A stretch of 64,000 nucleotides of DNA from Fimbriimonadaceae bacterium. GTDB taxonomy: Bacteria; Armatimonadota; Fimbriimonadia; Fimbriimonadales; Fimbriimonadaceae. Where the stretch lies: positions 1-64,000 of the forward strand of contig JAHCHO010000007.1 in assembly GCA_026129685.1 (NCBI GenBank). Direction: 5' to 3'. The notes under the pieces are model-generated. The model did not search any database. It saw nothing but the letters and a program-made list of their open reading frames with translations, and was not told the DNA's origin. This document shows, one piece after another, positions 25,895 through 34,918 of this stretch. Each line of letters begins with the position of its first letter. Within the stretch, counting starts at the first letter, position 1. The position numbers were made by a program, and so were the translations under genes.

Positions 25895-25945
25895 CGGCGC
25901 GGTTCTGCAACCAACCAACCTCTCGACGGTTCTCTCTCCGTCGAA
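25895..25945 (+). repeat. structured repeat D (related to the phosphodiesterase leader)
   Basis: GGTTCTGCAACCAACCAACC (25901-25920) is followed by a 7-bp stem TCGACGG...CCGTCGA (25923-25944). The minus strand at 23835-23925 carries the same two blocks with about 65 bases between them. Confidence 0.6.
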
Positions 25946-26190
25946 CGACCGACGACTCACTTGCGTGAGATCGCCTTCACCGACTCCGGAACGACCAACC
26001 ACGATCTCCGGAACCGGCTCGAATCCGCCTGGCGAGCGGGCCCAACTACTGCCCTGTCTCGCAAGCCGATTCGACGGCCTGCGCGATATTCAGTTTTCGC
26101 GGATCGACGGCCCTCTCAAACCGACCGACCCGCCTCGCTCGCCGCCCGCCTGGGCGACGAACAAGCCTCTACGCGACCCGTTCCCCCGAC

Positions 26191-26280
26191 TCGACCGCGA
26201 TTCCGTCCGAAGGAAGAGTGGGCTCCGGAGGGGTCTCCGGAGCCAAAGACGGAACCTGGAGTAGGGAACAGGAAGCAAAT
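26191..26280 (+). repeat. structured repeat C1
   Basis: It starts CTCGACCGCG like the B units, then has GAAGGAAGAGTGG, a 9-bp stem GGCTCCGGA-ggggtc-TCCGGAGCC (26222-26245), and ends AGGAAGCAAA like the A units. Confidence 0.6.
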
Positions 26281-26281
26281 C

Positions 26282-26400
26282 GCTCCGTCCGCCGGTGAGA
26301 AGGGTGCGCTCCGGGGCAAGCCCCGGAGCCAAACAACCAACCATAGGGGACCCCGTCCCAAGTGGACGGGAAAGGAGTAGGAGACAGAACCAAAAACCGT
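26282..26400 (+). repeat. structured repeat C2
   Basis: GGTGAGAAGGGTG precedes a 9-bp stem GCTCCGGGG-caag-CCCCGGAGC (26309-26330), then CAAACAACCAACC, a 7-bp stem CCCGTCC...GGACGGG (26353-26371), GGAGTAGGAGACAGAACC. The order of modules matches B1 and B2. Confidence 0.6.
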
Positions 26401-26413
26401 GCGCGCGACCGAG

Positions 26414-26440
26414 CGCCCGTCCGTCGGGCGTTTCCTCTCT
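26414..26440 (+). terminator. possible terminator at the end of the array
   Basis: The stem CGCCCG-tccgt-CGGGCG (26415-26431) is followed by TTTCCTCTCTCT, in the place expected if the array is transcribed on the plus strand. Confidence 0.4.
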
Positions 26441-27063
26441 CTGTCATCGATCGCGTCTTCATGACGAATCCACCTGCAAGGGGAGAGAGGGGATCCTCGC
26501 ACCGCTGCCTCGCCAGGTGAACCGACCAACCACGGAACGCCACCTGTCAAAGAAGCGAGGAAGAAATCTTTGCACCAACCAACCGGTGCGGAGAATCCTC
26601 TCACTCCACGACTCACTTACCGTAACGTCGAACGAAGCGTGCCTCGTTCGGGCCACGGGGCTTCGGACTCACGCCGTGAAGAGACAATGAGGTCGGGAAC
26701 GAGAAGTGGAGACCAAAACCAACGCTGTCCTCGCTTCTCTCAAGACGGCGACTCTTCGGTCGCTTCATCTTCCTACCCGGCCTGCACGGTCTCACGTCAC
26801 CTCGGTCTCTACTCCGAGGGCTTCGGGGCTTCTCTCGAACCCGTCAGCGCGACGCTCTCTCGAGCCGTCAACCTGTGCCTATTATCGCACACCTTTCGCG
26901 AGATGGGAGGACTTTTTCGACTTTTTTCGGTCGAGCCCGCTCCGCCCTCGGCGTTCCGGTCCGCGATCCTTCGGACTCCTTCATCCTATCACGCCCCGAC
27001 CCAAGCGTCAAGGGTTCCGCGACAAATGCCCGAAAAGCCGCGGGCCGGACGCCCGCCCCTCCT
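26441..27063. other. gene-free DNA between the array and lepA
   Basis: No gene is supported. It holds a small hairpin with AACCAACC as loop (GCACC-aaccaacc-GGTGC, 26572-26589), another hairpin CGAACGA...TCGTTCG near 26630, and more CCAAC tracts. The 3' end of lepA faces this DNA. Confidence 0.5.
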
Positions 27064-28860
27064 TCACTCGGCAACCTTCAGGACGGACAGGAACGCCTCC
27101 TGAGGAAGCTCGATCGAGCCGATCTGCTTCATGCGCTTCTTGCCCTCCTTCTGCTTTTCGAGCAGCTTGCGCTTGCGCGTGATGTCGCCGCCGTAGCACT
27201 TGGCGATCACGTTCTTGCGGAAGGGCTTGATGGTGTCCGCCGCGATCACCTTTGCGCCGATCGCCGCCTGGACCCGAACCTCGTACTGCTGGCGCGGCAC
27301 CACCTTGCGCAGTTGTTCGACCATCGCCTTGCCGCGCTGGTACGAGAACAACTTGTGGACGATGAACGACAGGGCGTCCACCGGGTCGCCGTTGAGCAGA
27401 ACATCCACCTTGACCAACTCTGCGGGCTGGTAGCCGGCGAGGTCGTAGTCGAACGACGCGTACCCGCGGGTTTGCGACTTGAGCTTGTCGAAGAAGTCGA
27501 GCAGAATCTCGCCGAGGGGAAGCACGTAGTGCAGGATCACGCGTTGCGGGGTCGGATACTCGGTGCGCTTGTAGGTGCCGCGACGCTCTTGGCACAGGGT
27601 CATTACCGCGCCGACATACTCGGTGGGCACGATGATCGTCGCGGTGACGATGGGCTCCTCGACCAGGTTGACCAAGTGCGGCGCGGGGAAATCGGTCGGG
27701 TTGGAGATATGGGCCTCGGTGCCGTCGGAGCGGGTCACCTTGTAGTCCACGCTCGGGGCGGTCAATATGAGGTCGAGGCCGAACTCGCGCTCGAGCCGCT
27801 CGCGCGCGATCTCCATGTGCAGCAGTCCCAGGAACCCGCAACGAAACCCGAAGCCCAGGGCGGCCGAGGTCTCCGGAGCGAAGTTGAGGGAGGCGTCGTT
27901 CAGCTTGAGGCGCTCGATCGCGTCGCGCAGTTCCTGGTATTGGTCGCCGTCGGAGGGGTACATCCCGCAGAAGACCATGCTCAGCGCTTCGCGATACCCG
28001 GGAAGCGGCATCCGGGCCGGATTGGTCGCCGAAGTGATCGTATCGCCGACCGCCGCGTCCCCGATGGACTTCATCGCCGCCGTCACGAAGCCGACCTCGC
28101 CGCACGCCAACCCAAGGTCCACGGTGAGGGCCGGGCTGAAGTGTCCGGTCGAGTCCACCTCGAATCGCGAGTCGGTCGACATCATCTGGATGCGGTCGCC
28201 CTTCTTGAGGCTTCCGTCCTTGACGCGGATGTACGCGACGGCCCCTTGGTAGGCGTCGAAGTGCGAATCGTAAATCAGGGCGCGGAGGGGGGCGTCCGGC
28301 GACCCGGCGGGGGGCGGCACGCGGTGGACGATCGCCTCGAGGATATCGTCGATCCCGAGTCCCGATTTTGCGGAGCAGGGAATGGCGTCGGTGGCGTCGA
28401 TCGCCACCGCCATTTCGATCTCCTCGCGGGCGCGCTCCACGTCGGCGTGGGGAAGATCGATCTTGTTGATGACGGGGATGATCTCCAGCCCCTGGTTGAG
28501 GGCCATGCCCGCGTTCGCGATCGTCTGCGCCTCGACCCCCTGGCTGGCGTCCACGACCAGCAGCGCTCCCTCGCACGCGGCGAGCGCGCGGGACACCTCG
28601 TAGGTGAAATCCACGTGGCCCGGCGTGTCGATCAGGTTGAGCTGGTAGGACTGGCCGTCCTTGGCGACGTAGGTCAGCCGGACGGCGGCCATCTTGATCG
28701 TGATGCCGCGCTCGCGCTCGATGTCCATCGAGTCGAGCATTTGCTCCTGGGCGATCCCTCGGATGGCGCCGCATCGCTCGATCAGCCGGTCGGCGAGGGT
28801 GGATTTGCCGTGGTCGATGTGCGCGATGATGCAGAAGTTGCGGATGTGCGCCTGGTCCAT
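27064..28860 (-). CDS. lepA: elongation factor 4 (LepA)
   Basis: A 598-residue translational GTPase. G1 is [14 protein letters not shown] (residues 13-26), G3 'DTPGHVDF' and G4 'NKID' with the LepA-specific '[10 protein letters not shown]' in between; C-terminal '[20 protein letters not shown]' is the hallmark LepA end. The length matches the family (about 600). LepA helps ribosomes stalled at low temperature or high salt. It is 67 bases downstream of the LPS-transport-like operon. Its start is the ATG adjacent to the conserved [18 protein letters not shown]. Confidence 0.95.
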   Translation of the reverse strand: MDQAHIRNFCIIAHIDHGKSTLADRLIERCGAIRGIAQEQMLDSMDIERERGITIKMAAVRLTYVAKDGQSYQLNLIDTPGHVDFTYEVSRALAACEGALLVVDASQGVEAQTIANAGMALNQGLEIIPVINKIDLPHADVERAREEIEMAVAIDATDAIPCSAKSGLGIDDILEAIVHRVPPPAGSPDAPLRALIYDSHFDAYQGAVAYIRVKDGSLKKGDRIQMMSTDSRFEVDSTGHFSPALTVDLGLACGEVGFVTAAMKSIGDAAVGDTITSATNPARMPLPGYREALSMVFCGMYPSDGDQYQELRDAIERLKLNDASLNFAPETSAALGFGFRCGFLGLLHMEIARERLEREFGLDLILTAPSVDYKVTRSDGTEAHISNPTDFPAPHLVNLVEEPIVTATIIVPTEYVGAVMTLCQERRGTYKRTEYPTPQRVILHYVLPLGEILLDFFDKLKSQTRGYASFDYDLAGYQPAELVKVDVLLNGDPVDALSFIVHKLFSYQRGKAMVEQLRKVVPRQQYEVRVQAAIGAKVIAADTIKPFRKNVIAKCYGGDITRKRKLLEKQKEGKKRMKQIGSIELPQEAFLSVLKVAE

Positions 28861-28927
28861 CGGGAGGGTTCTACGGCGAGGACGACGGTCCGTCGCCTCG
28901 GGGATGCATTGTACCGGTTCGGTCCGG

Positions 28928-30376
28928 TCAGACCCGGCGAGGTCGGCCGATCGGACCCGAGAGTCCGCCGCCCCCCGTCTTCCCGCCGCCCCCGGTCTTG
29001 GCGGGCTCCTTCTTCGGAAGCTCCTCGTCGTCCACCGGCATCACGCCTTCAACGTCCTCCCCTTCGAACTCGGGGTTGTCCTCGTCCTTGGTGACCAATC
29101 GGAAGCGCGAACCCTTCAGGTCGTGGCCGAGGGAAGACTTGAAGCGCACGTCGCGTTCGCCGGCCCGACTCGTCATTACGAGTTCGTCCTTTTCCCCGTC
29201 GTAGTCGGCGCGATCCGACCAGACCTGCCGCCAGCGCGCCCCCGCCAGTTGCTGACGCGCCTGCGGTTCGCCCGTCGCGACCGCCTTGCGCTTGCCCTCT
29301 TCGTACCAGTACTCGACTCTTCGCGCGGTGAGGAGCACCGGGTACTTTCGCCGCGACGCAGCGGACGTGACCTCGTCGTCCATCTTCTTCTCTTCGCTTC
29401 CCACGACGGGGGCGGGCGGACGATCCCGGGTGACCTCCTCCGGCAACGCGGGCCGGAAGGGCGGAATCTCGACCTCCTCGAGCTTCTGCTTGTCCTCGGC
29501 CTTCACGAGCATTCGCACGTCCCCGGTGAGCACCATGCGCTTTTCCTTACGGAAGATCACGACCTCTTGGGAGGCGAGATTGGCCTCGATGCCGAAGTAG
29601 CGGACGTTGCCGGTAGCGGTGATCACGTCTTCCTTCCGGTTGACGACGATCTTGTCGGCCTTGACCACCGTCTCGCCCGCCTCGTCGCGCGCCGCCGCCT
29701 CGGTGTACTCGTCAAGGTCCTTCCCGATCGAGCGCATCCGCTTGCCCTTCACGTCCCATTTGGTGCGCTTGACGGGTTGTTCCTGGGGCAGGTCGTCCAG
29801 TTTGTCGATCTGACCGAACCAGTGCACGGGGCCCATGTCGTAGCGGTCGGTGCGAACGTAGTACTCTAGGTTCGAGGCGCCGAGTTCGCCCTTGTAGAGC
29901 CGACCCTTGATCTCGCCCGGTACCGTCAGTCGCTCCTGGCTCTGGTCGAACTTGAAGGCGGGGACTCTGAGGTCGAGGTCCTTGTTCCAGACGTGCGCGC
30001 CCTGCGTCACGTTCAGGTCGCGCGAGGTGGCGTTCCAGGTTGCGGCCTGCGCGGTGAACTGAATCTCACCCTTTTCGGACGCGTACTCGCCTTCCGACAG
30101 ACCGTCGAAGAAGAGCAACTGACGGTCGCTGCGCACGTCGATACGCTTTACTTTCGCGCGACCGAGCCGACGCGCGCCCCGAAAATAGCCGATCTCGGCG
30201 TCGGCGAACCGGATGCCGGTCTCCTGCGTCGCCTTGCCGAAGTCACCCCGATTCTTGGCAAAGGGATCGACGGTCAACAGATAGCGAAGGTAGACGACGC
30301 CGATCGGAAAGCCGACCACGAACAGGATGGTCAGCAACAGTCGTCGAACCCAGACGCGGCTATTCGAGCGTGACAT
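28928..30376 (-). CDS. LptC/LptA-like LPS-transport protein
   Basis: A 482-residue protein with one N-terminal membrane helix ('[20 protein letters not shown]', about 14-33) and a long periplasmic part with repeated short beta-strand patterns ('[19 protein letters not shown]', '[20 protein letters not shown]'), typical of the OstA/LptA-LptC jellyroll. Proteins of this fold carry LPS across the periplasm. It is much longer than E. coli LptC (191) and may combine both roles. An acidic and glycine-rich C-terminal tail is present. It overlaps the preceding lipoprotein gene by 17 bases. Confidence 0.65.
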   Translation of the reverse strand: MSRSNSRVWVRRLLLTILFVVGFPIGVVYLRYLLTVDPFAKNRGDFGKATQETGIRFADAEIGYFRGARRLGRAKVKRIDVRSDRQLLFFDGLSEGEYASEKGEIQFTAQAATWNATSRDLNVTQGAHVWNKDLDLRVPAFKFDQSQERLTVPGEIKGRLYKGELGASNLEYYVRTDRYDMGPVHWFGQIDKLDDLPQEQPVKRTKWDVKGKRMRSIGKDLDEYTEAAARDEAGETVVKADKIVVNRKEDVITATGNVRYFGIEANLASQEVVIFRKEKRMVLTGDVRMLVKAEDKQKLEEVEIPPFRPALPEEVTRDRPPAPVVGSEEKKMDDEVTSAASRRKYPVLLTARRVEYWYEEGKRKAVATGEPQARQQLAGARWRQVWSDRADYDGEKDELVMTSRAGERDVRFKSSLGHDLKGSRFRLVTKDEDNPEFEGEDVEGVMPVDDEELPKKEPAKTGGGGKTGGGGLSGPIGRPRRV

Positions 30377-31235
30377 CGCGGCGGATCACTTGGTTCGGGC
30401 GCTCGAGCACGACGGTCTGATCCGGTGCGTGAAGCGATCCCTTCGCATAGCGTAGCGTATACGTGCCCGGGGACAACCACAGCCAGTACAGACCGTTTGC
30501 CCCCACCGTGAAACTCCTCACGTTCGTGCCCCCTTCGACCACCGTCACCACCGTTCCGGGGGATTGGGCGCTCGGCGAGACGCGCCCCCAAACGTTGTAG
30601 GGCACGTCGGGCGGGCTTGCGTCGCTGGTGGGGATCAAGAGGAGATCGTCGAGCGTTACGACGGCGCCCGCCGCGGCGGAAGGCTCGGCGCGAAAGGTAG
30701 AAACGAAGTAACCGGACGCCCGCACCGCGCCCTCGATGCCCCAGAAGCCGTTGAGGTCGGCCGCATAGTAGGCGACGTCCGCGAGGGTGAATCGGCCCGC
30801 CGCGTTCGTCGTGCCAGACCGCCCGGCGAACGAAACCGTCGCACCGGATATCGGCGAATCGTCCACCGCCGACTTCACCAGCCCGGTCACCGAGACCCTG
30901 GCGGGTCCGATGTACAGGTCGCCCACGTCGTTCGTCGCGGAGGTCGCGGGAGGGAAGGTGTACGTCCACGTGCCGGAGTCCGACCGGCTGTCGATCGTCA
31001 CCTGGGTCGCGCCGGGTGGAACCGTCAGGCGAAAGGTGCCCGTCGCATCGGTCAGGGCGGAGACCGAGCCGATCTGGCAACTGGCCGCCGGGTCGGGTGG
31101 TCCTCCCGTCTTGACCTGGACCGCGCGACCGGTGACGACGACGGTGTTGCCACCGCCTCCCCCGCCGCCTCCGCCCCCACAGCCGACCGCAAGGAGGCCG
31201 AAAACTAGCGCGCAGAGCAAGGGGAGTCGTCTCAT
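30360..31235 (-). CDS. lipoprotein with carboxypeptidase-regulatory-like repeats
   Basis: A 291-residue lipoprotein. 'ALVFGLLAVGC' is a lipobox followed by an uninterrupted ten-glycine run (residues about 20-29). The remainder has repeated beta-sandwich blocks ('GRAVQVKTGG', 'TGLVKSAVDDSPISGATVSF', 'GRFTLADV') like carboxypeptidase-regulatory domains. No enzyme motif. Its ATG overlaps the upstream stop (ATGA), so it is cotranscribed with the large secreted protein and the LptC/LptA-like gene. The role in envelope assembly is inferred only from context. Confidence 0.6.
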   Translation of the reverse strand: MRRLPLLCALVFGLLAVGCGGGGGGGGGGNTVVVTGRAVQVKTGGPPDPAASCQIGSVSALTDATGTFRLTVPPGATQVTIDSRSDSGTWTYTFPPATSATNDVGDLYIGPARVSVTGLVKSAVDDSPISGATVSFAGRSGTTNAAGRFTLADVAYYAADLNGFWGIEGAVRASGYFVSTFRAEPSAAAGAVVTLDDLLLIPTSDASPPDVPYNVWGRVSPSAQSPGTVVTVVEGGTNVRSFTVGANGLYWLWLSPGTYTLRYAKGSLHAPDQTVVLERPNQVIRRDVTLE

Positions 31236-33991
31236 CGTCCCACTCCCTTCGCCACGATCTCGAAAGTTTGGGTTCGTCTCTGGGCGGTGAAGCGGTAGGT
31301 CATCCCCGGACGAAGCGTAATGCGTCCGCGACCGTAGCGATCGGTGAGGGCGAACTCACGGAGGTCGCCGCGCAACAGGGTGAAGGCCATCGTGTACGTC
31401 TTGCCGATCTCAAGGTCGTCGATTGCCAGACTGTAGCCGGAGGCGCGCCCCAGCGGACGCACGTCGCGGTAGAGCGATCCCTTTAACGAGGCTTGTGTTC
31501 CACCGACACCGGGCGGCAGGGCGCTGTCAAGGGCCTTGTCGAACCCGTCCGTCGCCTGACGATGTTGCCCGACGATCGCGTCGGTGACGCTCGCCCCGTT
31601 GCGGGTCACGATGCGCAACGCCCACGAGGCGTCGGTGCCGGGCACAACAAGTGGACTCGGCGAAGCCCCCGAAGCCGGCTCGAACAGCAAGGTCAGACCT
31701 TCGGGCGCGAGGACCCTCACAAACACGCCGACCCCCGGCTCGAAAATCGCGGTCGCGGTCATCGCCCCGCCTTCCGGCGCGCCCGTATAGGGGTCCGGGT
31801 TTCCGGGGACAAAACGAAAAACGTCGGCACCGAGCCAAGGGCCGTTTTCGACCGTCGTGGTGAGGGACTCCGCCCACGTGCGCGGGAAGTCCGTACCCCG
31901 TACGACCCTTACGCGGCTGAACGGAACGGCCTGGGGCAACGGCGAGGACACGAGGTTCCATCCCGGCCGTAGCGCGACCGCCACCGAGGCGTTCGGGACG
32001 CTCGTGCCCGCGACGGCGAAGGATGGCTTGGCGGCCTCGAGGCGAACGAAGTAGCCGTGGCCCTGGGTGAACGCCTCCGTATCCGGGTTGAGGTCGTACG
32101 CCACGCGCGCCGGGTTGAAGCGGGCGACCAACACACGGCCCTCGGCAATACCCAACACCGACGCATGGGACGTGGCGAACGGATCCAACGGCATTCCGAC
32201 CATCGACAGCCCCTTCGCCAGGCCGCCGCCGAAAGCGAAGGTCTGGGCCGCGTTCGCGCGGAGTTCGAGGGCGAGGGGTCCGGGACCCTTGTTCACCCTT
32301 CGCGACAGCACCACCGAACTGTCCGACGTCCGAACGACCTCGATCAGCAGGCGGCGGTAGCCGGCGTAGGCGGCGAGGGCGACCTTACCGCCGAACGCGC
32401 CTTCCGTGACCGGGAACTCGCCTCCGGAGACCCCGTCGACCGTCAGCCGTACCTTGACCGCCCCGACCGACGCGGCGAGACCGGTCACCGTGCCGTAGAA
32501 GTCGTTCGGGCTGCCCGAGGTCGCGGCGGTGGCGATGCCGCCTGCGGGTAGGGTGACGCGCACGATTCGATCCTGGACCGGAACATCGACGGTCAGCGCA
32601 TAGGGCTTGCCCCCGGACAGGTTCGGGAAGTTCGGGGTGACGGAGCCGTAACTGAGCGAGAACTGCATCCGGTCGTCCTGGCCGCCCGAGGTGAAGACCC
32701 GGTTGAAGAACGGATCCCAGAAGATCGGGTAACTCGTGCCGCCGAGCAGTTCCTCGGCGCCGTTCGACCCCGTCGAGAAGAACGTGGACTCGAGGATGAA
32801 CACGCCGAAATCGCTCCCGCCGAGACCGTCGGTGATCGGGATCGGCTCGACGAAGAGCTTGGTCCCCCGGGATTCGGCGGTTTCGAGCGCGAACTGCCGT
32901 GCGTACCAGTCAGGAAACGCCAGTCCCTCGACGCGCGCGTCCGCGCCGCCCAACGAGCGAATCACGGTGTCGGCGAGGGCGACTAAGCCGGGCACGTTCG
33001 CCTTGAGTTCGGGCTTCGCGTAGTAGGCGGCGAGAAACTGCGAGGCGAAGGCGGGGTACTCGGTCAGCACCTTCTGCCAGGCGCTGCCCGCCATGCGGAA
33101 GCGTTGGAGATAGAGGCCCCCCAGACTTCCTCCGATCGGGAGCGGATTCGCGCGCAGGTTGGGCGCGATGAACACGGGACCGCCGAGGGCCCTTTGGTTC
33201 GTCCAATCGTAACGTGGACCCGCGTCGTAGTTTAGGTCGAGGACCGCTTCGAGGAGGTCGGCATCCAAGGTCGCGGGAAGCGCCCCAGGGGTGCGGACGA
33301 CCCGCATCGTGGCCGCCCGCACCAGTCCCTCTTGGAAGGCGTCGAACTCGAAGGCGCGGGGACCAAGATAAGCGAGGAGAAGGCAGTGAACGAAGTTCAC
33401 GGCGGCGGTGGGCCGAACCTCCTCGCCACCGGAGGTGTAGACCGGGAACCGTATTTCCGGCACGCCCGCCCCGTTGTCCGGAAGATAGTAGCCTCCGGCC
33501 AGGTACTCGCGATCCGCAATGTCGGCGTTGTAGTTCGCGACCCGGACGGCGCCACCGACGGACGGCGGGCCGAACACCACGTCGAGGGTCGGCCTCACCT
33601 GGTTGAAGACCGCCGTCAGGAAGTCGCGGTAGGCGGACGGGAAGGCACGATCGCCGGCCGCGTCGAACTGCAACACCAGCGGCCCGCTACCGGAGCGAAC
33701 CCTTGCGGTCGGCGCGTTCTCGAGACGCACCGTCAGCGGGAGAAAGTAGCGCGCTCCCTCCGCAAGGACGCCCGCGCGCCGGCGCTCCTCGCGGGCGGCC
33801 CGGGTCTGCATCGCCATCGTCGTCGAGAAGTTCCGTACCGCGAAGTCGGTGCGCTCGCCGATCGCCCGAGGCGACCGCAAACCGCCGACGTCCACCGTCA
33901 GCGCGCCGCGCTGAGCGTAGGCGGAGAGGGGAAAACCCAGCGCGCACCCCGCGGCCAGGCCCAAAATCAGCGTCAATCGGGAGCGAGTCAT
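31232..33991 (-). CDS. large secreted protein of unknown function
   Basis: A 919-residue protein with a signal peptide (LILGLAAGCALGFPLSAYAQ, residues about 8-27). It is mostly beta-rich with no catalytic signature that I recognise. There are repeated 'PGWNLVSSPL' and 'GMPLDPF' segments like those in secreted proteins of this phylum, and the end has 'LTDRYGRGRITLRPGMTYRF'. Possibly a surface or outer-membrane-associated protein. It heads an operon with a lipoprotein and an LPS-export-like protein. Confidence 0.6.
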   Translation of the reverse strand: MTRSRLTLILGLAAGCALGFPLSAYAQRGALTVDVGGLRSPRAIGERTDFAVRNFSTTMAMQTRAAREERRRAGVLAEGARYFLPLTVRLENAPTARVRSGSGPLVLQFDAAGDRAFPSAYRDFLTAVFNQVRPTLDVVFGPPSVGGAVRVANYNADIADREYLAGGYYLPDNGAGVPEIRFPVYTSGGEEVRPTAAVNFVHCLLLAYLGPRAFEFDAFQEGLVRAATMRVVRTPGALPATLDADLLEAVLDLNYDAGPRYDWTNQRALGGPVFIAPNLRANPLPIGGSLGGLYLQRFRMAGSAWQKVLTEYPAFASQFLAAYYAKPELKANVPGLVALADTVIRSLGGADARVEGLAFPDWYARQFALETAESRGTKLFVEPIPITDGLGGSDFGVFILESTFFSTGSNGAEELLGGTSYPIFWDPFFNRVFTSGGQDDRMQFSLSYGSVTPNFPNLSGGKPYALTVDVPVQDRIVRVTLPAGGIATAATSGSPNDFYGTVTGLAASVGAVKVRLTVDGVSGGEFPVTEGAFGGKVALAAYAGYRRLLIEVVRTSDSSVVLSRRVNKGPGPLALELRANAAQTFAFGGGLAKGLSMVGMPLDPFATSHASVLGIAEGRVLVARFNPARVAYDLNPDTEAFTQGHGYFVRLEAAKPSFAVAGTSVPNASVAVALRPGWNLVSSPLPQAVPFSRVRVVRGTDFPRTWAESLTTTVENGPWLGADVFRFVPGNPDPYTGAPEGGAMTATAIFEPGVGVFVRVLAPEGLTLLFEPASGASPSPLVVPGTDASWALRIVTRNGASVTDAIVGQHRQATDGFDKALDSALPPGVGGTQASLKGSLYRDVRPLGRASGYSLAIDDLEIGKTYTMAFTLLRGDLREFALTDRYGRGRITLRPGMTYRFTAQRRTQTFEIVAKGVGR

Positions 33992-34001
33992 AACGTCGGC
34001 C

Positions 34002-34038
34002 GCGCGGCCTCATGGGATTCTGACCCATCAGGCCGCGC
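34002..34038 (-). terminator. hairpin terminator after khpB
   Basis: GCGCGGCCTCATGGG (34002-34016) pairs with CCCATCAGGCCGCGC (34024-34038), 14 of 15 positions. It lies between the khpB stop and the next gene. No T-run follows, so it may be a weak or Rho-assisted site. Confidence 0.5.
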
Positions 34039-34074
34039 CCCGCTTCGGCGGATTTGCCCTAATGCCGACCCGAC

Positions 34075-34890
34075 TCAGTCGGCGGGAGCGATAACGACGC
34101 GGCGATTGGGCTCTTCGCCTTCGCTGTAGGTCGAGATTCCGGCGAAATCGAGCAAGGCCTTGTGGACGATGCGGCGCTCGAAGGCGGGGAGGGCATCGAG
34201 GACCGCTTCCTCGCCGCGCTTTCGGACCTCCCGGGCGATGCTTTGCGCCAAGTGCGTCAGCTTCTGCTCGCGGTCCTTGCGATAGTCGTTCCCGTCGAGG
34301 GTGCAACGGACGCCGTTCGCCAGTTTGCGGCCGACGATGATGTTGACCAGGTACTGGAGGGCGTTCAGGGCCTCGCCGCGCTTGCCGATCAGGAAGGCGA
34401 CGTCACGACCGTCGAGTTCCACGTTCACGTACCGGTCGTTCATCGAGCGGACGCGAGCGCGGGCGGTCAGGTGCGCGGATTTCAAGAGGTTGTCCACGAT
34501 CGCAAGGATGTTGTCCGCGTCCTCGGCGGTCGCGACCACGTTCGGTCGCTCTTCCTCCTCCGGCTCTTCGAAGGACTCGGAATCGGCTTCCGCATCCTCG
34601 GGTTCCGTCGGAGCGGCCTCGACCGAGGCCTCGACGGGAGGAGTCGGGGGAGCCTTGGGAGCGGCCTTCTTCCGAACGGCCTTGGGCTTCTCGATGACGG
34701 GGGCGGGTTCCGCGTCGGTAGAAGCCTCGGGAGCCACCCATGCCCGGATGCGCACCGTCGATTTGCCGAAGAGACCCGCCGTTTCCTCCAGCACCTCGTG
34801 CGCGAGAGTGCCGGAATCAACGCCGAGTTGGGATGCCGCCTGCGCGAGCGCGTCGCGCAGGTCTTTGCCTGTGGTTTCGATAGCCTCCAT
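34075..34890 (-). CDS. khpB: KhpB/Jag RNA-binding protein
   Basis: A 271-residue protein. A Jag N-terminal domain covers about residues 1-55, then a long acidic/proline-alanine linker (about 60-110). The KH domain has 'VAFLIGKRGEALNALQYLVN' (GxxG loop, about 168-187) and the R3H domain contains 'RKRGEEAVLDALPAFERRIVH' (about 220-245, R-x-x-x-H-like). KhpB binds RNA with KhpA and influences cell elongation. It follows yidC in the usual rpmH-rnpA-yidD-yidC-khpB order. An in-frame GTG lies one codon upstream. Confidence 0.9.
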   Translation of the reverse strand: MEAIETTGKDLRDALAQAASQLGVDSGTLAHEVLEETAGLFGKSTVRIRAWVAPEASTDAEPAPVIEKPKAVRKKAAPKAPPTPPVEASVEAAPTEPEDAEADSESFEEPEEEERPNVVATAEDADNILAIVDNLLKSAHLTARARVRSMNDRYVNVELDGRDVAFLIGKRGEALNALQYLVNIIVGRKLANGVRCTLDGNDYRKDREQKLTHLAQSIAREVRKRGEEAVLDALPAFERRIVHKALLDFAGISTYSEGEEPNRRVVIAPAD

Positions 34891-34918
34891 CACTGCACCT
34901 GAAATCGTTGTTGCCAGT

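Noticed and set aside
25205-26002. Long minus-strand frame (265 residues) across the repeats
   Set aside because: It is repetitive only because the DNA repeats, has no ribosome-binding site and no family-like composition. GC-rich DNA gives such frames by chance.
25481-26380. Long plus-strand frame (299 residues) across B and C units
   Set aside because: The frame does not keep one phase over equivalent parts of all units and its translation has no protein-like pattern.
24763-26440. RNase P RNA or another known structural RNA
   Set aside because: Some units have GAAAGGGTG and ACAGAACC, which resemble pieces of RNase P RNA, but spacing is far too short and the GAGGAAAGTCC-type core helix P4 strands are absent. 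The presence of seven copies also argues against it.
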